Part shown: one piece after another, positions 1-5,144 of the stretch
Position numbering within the stretch: the first letter of the stretch is position 1
Layout of the letters: the number at the start of each line of letters is the position of its first letter
NCBI GenBank assembly: GCA_020047775.1
Contig: JAIFNK010000063.1
Location: 1 to 5,144, forward strand
DNA from: Akkermansia sp.
GTDB taxonomy: Bacteria; Verrucomicrobiota; Verrucomicrobiia; Verrucomicrobiales; Akkermansiaceae
Direction: 5' to 3'
Length of the DNA stretch: 5,144 nucleotides
The notes under the pieces: model-generated
Database searches by the model: none
What the model was told of the DNA's origin: nothing
Seen by the model: only the letters and a program-made list of their open reading frames with translations
Position numbers and translations under genes: made by a program

Positions 1-126
1 CCGGTTGTAACTCCTATGGATAACTTTAAGGATCTGTTTTTAGCCGCGGCCGCCAACCCCGCCGAAAACGCCGCTCCCACCGAGTCCGGGGACTCCATGT
101 TTGAGCAGCTCACGCGCCCCAAATAA
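1..126 (+). CDS. 3' end of an unidentified protein gene (partial)
   Basis: Frame 1 is open from the window edge to a TAA at 124-126 and gives 41 residues, ending in MFEQLTRPK. The tail is rich in Ala, Pro and Glu, as expected of a flexible C-terminal extension. An in-frame ATG at 16 has no ribosome binding site before it, so this is more likely the end of a longer gene than a complete small one. It lies upstream of hpf on the same strand, 197 bases away, so co-transcription is possible but not shown. I do not recognise the family. In many bacteria hpf follows rpoN or lptB, but this tail does not resemble the RpoN C-terminus. Confidence 0.6.
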   Translation, partial: PVVTPMDNFKDLFLAAAANPAENAAPTESGDSMFEQLTRPK

Positions 127-323
127 CCTGAAATAGAACAGGTTACCGCATCGGCTTGCGGTCCTGCCGGCGTCACCCGGTGCCCGGGTTGCCCCTTGAT
201 GCACCCGGCGGAAATTTTTCGAAGAAGTGGTTGGCGCTGAGCCGGATTCTGGTTCAAGATCATTGACGGATAGAGCGATTGAAAACCGCCTTCCACTCAC
301 CCAACAAATAAACCAATACGAAC
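127..323 (+). promoter_or_regulatory. hpf upstream region with alternative hairpins
   Basis: This 197-base gap has no supported gene. ACCCGG occurs at 175-180 and 203-208, and its exact complement CCGGGT lies between them at 184-189. The middle copy can pair with the first (three-base loop) or with the last (13-base loop), but not both. The second hairpin is followed, after a few bases, by TTTTT at 215-219, so it could be a weak terminator for the upstream gene or an attenuator-like leader for hpf. A TTGACG at 263-268 resembles a -35 box, but no matching -10 is found at the right spacing. No Shine-Dalgarno sequence precedes the hpf ATG; the last 25 bases are A/C-rich. A regulatory role is inference from base pairing only. 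Confidence 0.3.
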
Positions 324-911
324 ATGCAAACCGCCAACGTCAATCTGCCGATCACTGTCACCGTGCGGCACGAGCAAGTGACCGATGCCCTCCGTGACCA
401 TGCGATCAAGAAAATCGAGGGACTCCACCTCGACTACCCGCGTATCATCGAGGCCAAGATCATTCTCGACGTCCAAAAAAACCGGCACATCGCCGAAATC
501 ATTCTTTTTTGCGCCAACCACATCACCATTGAGGCGCACACCGAGGGCAAGGACATGTACGCCGCCCTCGACGAGACGATCGAAAAAATCGCCCGCCGAA
601 TGCGGAAACACAAAACCCGGCTGCTCAAAAAGCACAGACCGCACCGCAACGAGTCGATCCGCCACCTTGAAGAGCGGTTTTTCAAGGCGGACGTGCTCGA
701 CCACCCGGAGGATTCCGACGTCGAGCCCGTGCCCTACATCGTCCACCCCGAAAACTACTCGATCCGGACGATGTACAAGGAAGACGCCATCATGCAACTC
801 GAGCTCTCGGACCGTCCATTCGTGCTCTACAAGAGCGCCCGCCGGGACTGCCTGACCATCGTTTACCGCCGCAAGGACGGCGAATACGCAGCGCTGGATA
901 TCAAGGACTGA
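324..911 (+). CDS. hpf: Ribosome hibernation-promoting factor, long form (HPF/RaiA/YfiA family)
   Basis: This 195-residue cytoplasmic protein binds the 30S subunit where mRNA and tRNA normally sit and, in the long form, joins two 70S ribosomes into inactive 100S dimers in stationary phase or starvation. Residues about 5-103 form the HPF/RaiA domain, with the usual VTDALRDHAIKKIEGL helix early on, the segment HITIEAHTEGKDMYAALDE, and a second helix with a basic end (KIARRMRKHKTRLLKKH) suited to rRNA contact. A charged linker follows (about 104-140). Residues about 141-193 form the C-terminal dimerisation domain, with the family hallmarks YKEDAIMQLEL and VYRRKDGEY. The length is typical of long HPF, which is usually around 180-190 residues. 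The ATG at 324 is chosen because the family fold starts within a few residues; there is no Shine-Dalgarno motif. The family was formerly called sigma-54 modulation protein. Nothing looks damaged. Confidence 0.96.
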   Translation: MQTANVNLPITVTVRHEQVTDALRDHAIKKIEGLHLDYPRIIEAKIILDVQKNRHIAEIILFCANHITIEAHTEGKDMYAALDETIEKIARRMRKHKTRLLKKHRPHRNESIRHLEERFFKADVLDHPEDSDVEPVPYIVHPENYSIRTMYKEDAIMQLELSDRPFVLYKSARRDCLTIVYRRKDGEYAALDIKD

Positions 912-946
912 TCCCGTAACACAGGCGTTCTGCTTGTTCATCAACC

Positions 947-982
947 AGGCCGGCCGGGGATCCATCCCGGCCGGTCTTTTTT
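947..982 (+). terminator. Intrinsic terminator of hpf
   Basis: A perfect nine-base stem pairs CCGGCCGGG (950-958) with CCCGGCCGG (966-974) around the loop GATCCAT. It extends outward by a G-T, a G-C and an A-T pair (947-949 with 975-977) and runs into six T's at 977-982. It starts 35 bases after the hpf stop. The minus-strand glycosyltransferase gene ends at 1036 and would also transcribe this hairpin, but no T-run follows the stem in that direction, so it looks one-directional. The rest of the gap between the two convergent stops (912-1035) holds no gene that I can support. Confidence 0.88.
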
Positions 983-1035
983 GTGAAAACCAAAATCCCC
1001 CCACCGTGCGGCTCGATTGGAAACCGGCGGGCGGT

Positions 1036-3630
1036 TCAGCAACGGAACAACGCGAGATAGTCGGCCGTCATCCGTTCCAGCATGAAATGCTGGCGGATGT
1101 GTTCGCGGGCGGCCAGTGCCATCGATTCCCGCTGCGCGGCATTTTCTGCGAGATCGACCATCGCTTGGGAAAACGCGGGAACATCGCGCGAAGGAACCAA
1201 TCTCCCGTTCACTCCGTCGATGACCTGCTCGGAAGCGCCGCCGACGTCGGTGGCGATGACGGGAAGCCCGGCCGCAAGGGCTTCCAGCGAGGCGTTCGGA
1301 CAACCCGCCGGATCGGAAATCATCACGAAGACATCGCAGGACCGGTGGAAGGCCGCGAGGTCGGTGATTTCCCCGATCCACTCGACCGGGATGCCAACGG
1401 AAATCCGCCGCAGCGATTCCGCGCAAGCTTCGGCTCCGGTCTCGACGCCGCCGGCGATGCGCAGGACGGCGCCCGGCAGCGAGGGCGACGCCAGCCGGAA
1501 CGCTTCGATCAACTCATCCAGCCGTTTCTGAGGACTGATCCGCGCGGCGGTTCCGAAAACAAATGGTGTGGAGGACTTGAACGGAACCGCTTCGGCAGGC
1601 AGCACAACCCCGTTAGGAATGACATGCACCGGCACACCGAGCGCCGCCGCGCGGGACGACTCGGCGGAATATTTCACCACCATGCCTGCGAGAAGCCGCC
1701 CGTAGTCTGCCGCCGTGCGACACGGAATGCCGGGCGGCGGATTTACCAGAAACCGCTCCATCGAGGAAAACCACATCTCCCCCGGCGAGATGTCGTAAAC
1801 CCGGTTGAAGGGCAGCGCGTCGGCCAATAACAGCTTGTGCATCGCGATGGCGTTCCAGAACACCACCGCCGCAGGCGGATCGGCGACGAGCTCCGCGAGG
1901 ATGAGTTCCGCGGCTTTTTCCGGCTCGATGATGCCGGCGGGAGGCGGGACGAAGACGTCGATACCGGAATCCAACAGATCCCGGCGGCCGGGCGTGGAAT
2001 GTTCCGGGTATTCCTGAAGCAGTGCCACGCGGACGCGCTTGCCGGACTGGTGGAAGGATTTTGCGAGACGGCGGAGCGAGGATTGCGCGCCGCCGGTGGA
2101 TAGATTGTTAGTGACGAACCAGATCGTTTTGCCGGATCTCCGGCAGGCAACCTGACGGGCAAGCATCGCAACGCGGCGGGTCATCCGGTCGGTGGTGAAA
2201 TCCCGCCAGATCACGGGGTGACTGGACGGAGGCGGATCGAGTAATGCGGTGGCGAGCGCCGTTGCGAAATCAGATGGCGACGCGTCCGCCGGGAGCAGGG
2301 TGACGGCGGGACTCCGCCACGCAAGTTCGCGAGTGCCACCGGTGTCGCAGGCGATCACGGGCAGGCCGGACGAGATTCCTTCCAAGTGGGCGAGACTCAG
2401 CCCCTCGTGGGCGCTGCACGAAACCATGACATCGGCGTTTTCCAGAACGGTGCGCACCGGTTGTTTGCCCTCGGTCCAACTGACGTCCACTCCGAGTTTC
2501 GCCGCTGCGGCATCGACGGCGTTGCGACTGGCGACCGCATCGGATAGATTGGCGGCGACCTCGCCGGCGATGATCAGGTGGAGTCGTGGATCAGGCACGC
2601 CGCGCGTGGCGAGTTCGTTTCTTGTGGCCAGGAGAATGGCGGGCAGAAGTTCGAGTCGTTTCTGCGGCCGTGGGTTCGCGACACAGACCAGAGTGAATTC
2701 GCCGGGCTTCCGGGTGCGCGGGAAATCGGGAAATTCGTTGGGCTGGATGCCGTTCCAGACGGTGCGCACGGGAATATCAGGCAGGGCTTCGCGAAGCTCG
2801 GCTTCGACCGCTTGCGAACAGGCCAGCAGCAGACTGACATCGGCCTCTTCGAGCAAGTGCCACCCCTGCGGCCAACCGGCGCGGGAGTTGTGCACGGTCG
2901 CCATCACCGGGATTCCGGAGGCTGATAGAGCACGGGTTTCGTCCCGGTTGGTGAGGTGGGCGTGAATGACATCGACCCCCGCCGCGAGTGCCGTTTCGAC
3001 GAGCGCGGCGGCGCGTTTGCCGCGGTCGATTTCCGACAGGTCGAGGAAATCGACAGGTGCCTGCAATGTCGAGCGGTGGGGTTTCCCCAAAACCACGAGC
3101 AGCGAGCGGACGCCGTGATCCGATAGAATCCACGCCAGATCGCGGGCGATCCGCTCGGCGCCGCCTTGTTGAAGGCTGGTGACGACTTCCATGACGAACA
3201 AGCGGTCATCCTCGGGCGCATGGTCCAGCGGTGCCCAGTGCACCACGCGCGGGGATCCGGCAACTGGCAGACCGCGCAATCTGGCAGAAGCGGTGGGCGC
3301 GGAAGAATGCCATTCACAGGCAGGCGGCGGCAGGGAAGCGGGGCCGGGGTAGTCGCCGCCGTGCAGCGAGTGAAACCGCGACCATGGATTCTCCGCGTCC
3401 CATCTCACAGGCAGGCCGATGGCGACCCGACTCCCCTCACCCGGCGGAATTCGGAACACGGCCGGAGCCGCCAGGACGAGTCCCGCGCGGAGCAGCAGCA
3501 CCGGACCTTCTCCAACAGGATTTTCTCCCAGCGAAACATCGTGAATTCCGGCGGCTTTCAGACTGCGCACGCTCCTCGCCGCAAGCCAGGGTCGCCGGGG
3601 ATCGGCTTGGAATACAAGGCCGCTTGTCAT
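1036..3630 (-). CDS. Tandem two-unit GT4 glycosyltransferase with unassigned N-terminal region
   Basis: The 864-residue protein is about twice the size of a usual GT4 enzyme (350-420). Unit 1 (about 144-495) has the N-lobe glycine motif QQGGAER (154-160), DVIHAHLTNRD, a linker motif VWNGIQPNEF, the donor-lobe motif NPRPQKRLE (319-327) and an intact EX7E motif, EGLSLAHLE (409-417), followed by GLPVIACDTGGTREL. Unit 2 (about 500-864) repeats the plan: STGGAQSS (511-518), VIPNGVVLP, ARISPQKRLDE (696-706) and GLPVIATDVGGASE; its EX7E reads AGCPNASLE, with Ala775 for the first Glu and Glu783 for the second. Residues 1-140 match nothing I recognise. No membrane segment or signal peptide is visible, so it is probably cytoplasmic, using nucleotide-sugar donors to build a surface glycan; donor and acceptor cannot be read from sequence. 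The frame stays open upstream to an ATG at 3837, but that would overlap the preceding gene by about 200 bases with Arg/Pro-rich shadow sequence. The ATG at 3630, one base after the preceding TGA, is preferred. Confidence 0.9.
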   Translation of the reverse strand: MTSGLVFQADPRRPWLAARSVRSLKAAGIHDVSLGENPVGEGPVLLLRAGLVLAAPAVFRIPPGEGSRVAIGLPVRWDAENPWSRFHSLHGGDYPGPASLPPPACEWHSSAPTASARLRGLPVAGSPRVVHWAPLDHAPEDDRLFVMEVVTSLQQGGAERIARDLAWILSDHGVRSLLVVLGKPHRSTLQAPVDFLDLSEIDRGKRAAALVETALAAGVDVIHAHLTNRDETRALSASGIPVMATVHNSRAGWPQGWHLLEEADVSLLLACSQAVEAELREALPDIPVRTVWNGIQPNEFPDFPRTRKPGEFTLVCVANPRPQKRLELLPAILLATRNELATRGVPDPRLHLIIAGEVAANLSDAVASRNAVDAAAAKLGVDVSWTEGKQPVRTVLENADVMVSCSAHEGLSLAHLEGISSGLPVIACDTGGTRELAWRSPAVTLLPADASPSDFATALATALLDPPPSSHPVIWRDFTTDRMTRRVAMLARQVACRRSGKTIWFVTNNLSTGGAQSSLRRLAKSFHQSGKRVRVALLQEYPEHSTPGRRDLLDSGIDVFVPPPAGIIEPEKAAELILAELVADPPAAVVFWNAIAMHKLLLADALPFNRVYDISPGEMWFSSMERFLVNPPPGIPCRTAADYGRLLAGMVVKYSAESSRAAALGVPVHVIPNGVVLPAEAVPFKSSTPFVFGTAARISPQKRLDELIEAFRLASPSLPGAVLRIAGGVETGAEACAESLRRISVGIPVEWIGEITDLAAFHRSCDVFVMISDPAGCPNASLEALAAGLPVIATDVGGASEQVIDGVNGRLVPSRDVPAFSQAMVDLAENAAQRESMALAAREHIRQHFMLERMTADYLALFRC

Positions 3631-3631
3631 T

Positions 3632-5044
3632 TCAATACGCCGGGGGAAACATCGTCGGCCGCTCGCGGGAAGCCGGTTCGTCGCGATCCGGGAACGCGGG
3701 AGGTCGTCGGGACAATGGCGGCGGCAGCGAACCCGCTCCGACGATGCTGATGTCCTCCGGCGCGGTCCCGGTGTAAACAAACTGCCCTTCCGGCCCGGGC
3801 TGATAGACAAGGGTTTGTTCCATGATTTCTCCACCAATCGAGTATCTTAGATGAACCGGCGTGCCAACCGGATGGCTGGACATGATCCAAAATCCGTCGG
3901 CGACCTTGCGGATCGCCTGCGAGAGATCCGGTGGCGGCGGCGGCGTGTGGTTGGGTGAGGTAAACGGCGAGGTCCTGGCCTGCCCGCGGGCGGCAAATCG
4001 CACGAGAATGATCACCAACCCGATGGGAATCAGCAGACAGGACAGCCCAAGGAGCCAGGAAAATCCCTGCTTCCGGTACGACGGAGGATGATCGATCTGC
4101 GGAGCATGAACTTCGGGTGGCGGCGGGCCTTCCACGTGCACCGGCGCAGTGGGCCCAGCCTCGGCAAGCGGCATTTCGACAATCGGGACGGCAACTTCCA
4201 CCGCACAGACGATGCGGAATCCGATGTCGGCGTTGCGGCTGCGCGGATCGACCCGGTAGCGGGCCGCGCTGCGGGTGTTTTTCGAGTCCCGCAGCCAGGA
4301 ACCACCACGCAAAACGCGGCGGGGCTTGTCGCTGGGATTTGGCTTGGTCTGTTGGGGATCCGTGGAGGCGCGTGCGTCGTAGGGGGCATACCAGTCGAGG
4401 CACCATTCACTGACATTTCCGCCGATGAAGAGCCCCCAGGGATTGGGCGGTTTCGAATCCACGGGCCGGGTGCCGTTTCCGGCATTCCCCTTGTGCCAGG
4501 CGACATCGGCACCATCGCCGTGCCATGGCGTCGTCGTCCCGGCGCGGCAGGCGTATTCCCATTGGGCCTCGGTGGGCAGCGTGGTTTTCCGGCGGGTCTT
4601 TTTTTCCAGCCACCGGCAGAATGCCTCGGCATCGGGGAATGTCACAAGGCAGACCGGGTCACCGGAGGTTTGAGGGAAACCCGGATTTCTCCAGGTGAAT
4701 TCCTTGCGCTGAACGAGCGCCTTGCCATCCCAGCCGAAACCGCCGCTGGTGCCAGTCTCCGCCTCGGTGCGGTAACCGGTCTCCGCGGAGAAGCGTTCCC
4801 ACTGCCCGCGGGTCACGGCGGTGCGGCCCAGATAGAAATCCCGTGACAGCCGGACGGTGCGCTGGATTTCATCCTCGCTGCGCCCGGGTTCGTCGGCGGG
4901 AGATCCTTGGGAGAACTCCTCTGCCTTGATGAGAACCAAGTCAAGTGATTGGCCCGCGCCGAGTTCGACGCGGATCGTCGGTTCCGTCGCGCGGACGATG
5001 GAGATGAATCCGGAGAGCAGGATTCCAAGCCAGAGCGCTTTCAT
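3632..5044 (-). CDS. Membrane-anchored FGE/SUMF1-like domain protein with novel C-terminal domain
   Basis: The protein has 470 residues. Residues 1-19 look like a signal peptide (Lys2, a hydrophobic core, possible cleavage after VRA). Residues about 24-282 form a formylglycine-generating-enzyme-like domain, with AVTRGQWERF, a DAEAFCRWLE helix, LPTEAQWEYACRAG (156-169), GGNVSEW (208-214), RVLRGGSW (243-250) and GFRIV (275-279). The family includes true FGE, which converts a sulfatase cysteine to formylglycine, EgtB, PvdO and many non-catalytic members. Here no cysteine lies between RGGSW and the following AAR, where the catalytic pair (Cys336/Cys341 of human SUMF1) should be, so sulfatase activation is unlikely. 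A Pro-rich spacer leads to a membrane helix at about 327-348, followed by Arg-rich residues, predicting FGE domain outside and C-terminus inside. Residues about 372-437 form a compact Gly/Tyr-containing segment (DGFWIMSS, VYQPGPEGQFVYTG) that I cannot assign; the end is Pro-rich and disordered. An in-frame GTG at 5071 adds nine residues before the signal peptide; ATG 5044 is preferred. It is the first gene of a pair with the glycosyltransferase. Confidence 0.88.
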   Translation of the reverse strand: MKALWLGILLSGFISIVRATEPTIRVELGAGQSLDLVLIKAEEFSQGSPADEPGRSEDEIQRTVRLSRDFYLGRTAVTRGQWERFSAETGYRTEAETGTSGGFGWDGKALVQRKEFTWRNPGFPQTSGDPVCLVTFPDAEAFCRWLEKKTRRKTTLPTEAQWEYACRAGTTTPWHGDGADVAWHKGNAGNGTRPVDSKPPNPWGLFIGGNVSEWCLDWYAPYDARASTDPQQTKPNPSDKPRRVLRGGSWLRDSKNTRSAARYRVDPRSRNADIGFRIVCAVEVAVPIVEMPLAEAGPTAPVHVEGPPPPEVHAPQIDHPPSYRKQGFSWLLGLSCLLIPIGLVIILVRFAARGQARTSPFTSPNHTPPPPPDLSQAIRKVADGFWIMSSHPVGTPVHLRYSIGGEIMEQTLVYQPGPEGQFVYTGTAPEDISIVGAGSLPPPLSRRPPAFPDRDEPASRERPTMFPPAY

Positions 5045-5053
5045 CGGCGGGAC

Positions 5054-5081
5054 GCTATAAAGAAAGAGCACCGACGGGCAA
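5054..5081 (-). promoter_or_regulatory. Possible sigma-70-type promoter for the FGE-glycosyltransferase pair
   Basis: On the minus strand TTGCCC (5081-5076) and TATAGC (5059-5054) are separated by 16 bases; each matches the sigma-70 consensus at four of six positions. Transcription would start about two bases before the ATG at 5044, giving a nearly leaderless mRNA. That would fit the absence of a Shine-Dalgarno sequence before this start. The surrounding 100 bases are visibly less GC-rich than the genes, as expected of a promoter region. Matches of this quality occur by chance, so this is only a candidate. Confidence 0.28.
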
Positions 5082-5144
5082 TGATTGAATTCACGGCATT
5101 TTCGACGCCCTGCGCCTTTTCGACAGAGAGTAACAGTTTAGCCG
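5082..5144. other. Window-edge region, content uncertain
   Basis: No gene is firmly supported here. Two short open stretches reach the window edge. On the minus strand, 5142 to 5041 is open for 33 codons and ends in a TGA that overlaps the FGE-like start as ATGA. On the plus strand, an ATG at 5081 opens a frame (MIEFTAFSTP...) that stays open to 5144. Neither shows the strong third-position G/C bias of the neighbouring genes, and neither has a ribosome binding site or a recognisable motif. Confidence 0.4.

Noticed and set aside
127..323. Possible tRNA or small RNA gene in the hpf upstream gap
   Set aside because: The hairpins present do not form a cloverleaf, no T-loop-like GTTCRA motif sits in the right place, and no other RNA family is recognisable.
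297..1004. 235-codon minus-strand open frame opposite hpf
   Set aside because: It lies antisense to a well-supported hpf gene, and its Val/Asp/Gly-rich translation is what the complementary strand of a biased GC-rich gene gives. It has no recognisable motif and it runs through the terminator hairpin.
1021..1036. Small inverted repeat AACCG/CGGTT at the glycosyltransferase stop as its terminator
   Set aside because: The stem is only five bases and no proper T-run follows in the minus direction, so it is not strong enough to call.
934..1830. 298-codon plus-strand open frame opposite the glycosyltransferase
   Set aside because: The translation is rich in Arg, Gly and His with no domain, while the minus strand carries clear GT4 motifs over the same bases. 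It also begins before the hpf terminator.
3631..3837. Extension of the glycosyltransferase to an ATG at 3837
   Set aside because: The added 69 residues are Arg/Pro/Ser-rich shadow sequence overlapping the FGE-like C-terminus in another frame. The ATG at 3630, directly after the preceding stop, is far more natural.
4088..4846. 252-codon plus-strand open frame opposite the FGE-like gene
   Set aside because: It is antisense to conserved FGE motifs and low in lysine, with a Gly/Arg/Ala-rich translation and no recognisable fold.

Overview
The window is GC-rich bacterial DNA (about 60% G+C by eye) with three complete protein genes and one gene tail. A long-form ribosome hibernation factor, a secreted and membrane-anchored sulfatase-modifying-factor (FGE-like) protein, proline-rich linkers and starts without Shine-Dalgarno sequences together suggest the PVC group, most likely Verrucomicrobiota. 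That assignment is inference from gene style; no rRNA or taxonomic marker is present.

Layout. Bases 1-126 (+) hold the last 41 codons of an unidentified gene. A 197-base gap (127-323) follows, containing three mutually complementary hexamers that could form alternative hairpins. The hpf gene (324-911, +) encodes a 195-residue long-form hibernation-promoting factor and ends at a strong intrinsic terminator (947-982). The rest is on the minus strand and reads toward hpf: an FGE-like membrane protein (5044 to 3632), then a large protein with two glycosyltransferase family 4 (GT4) units in tandem (3630 to 1036). The two minus-strand genes are separated by one base (TGA-A-ATG) and almost certainly form one transcription unit. 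A possible weak promoter lies just before the FGE-like start and would give a nearly leaderless mRNA.

How the genes relate. hpf is housekeeping: it stabilises idle ribosomes as 100S dimers. The minus-strand pair looks like accessory surface or envelope biology. One protein carries an FGE-fold domain outside the cytoplasmic membrane and a small unassigned domain inside; the other is a cytoplasmic or membrane-peripheral sugar transferase. Both have departures from the textbook active site. The FGE-like domain has no cysteine where the catalytic pair should be, and the second GT4 unit has alanine in place of the first glutamate of its EX7E motif. The pair is the most interesting part of the window. 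I found no CRISPR array, tRNA, rRNA, insertion sequence or recognisable defence system.
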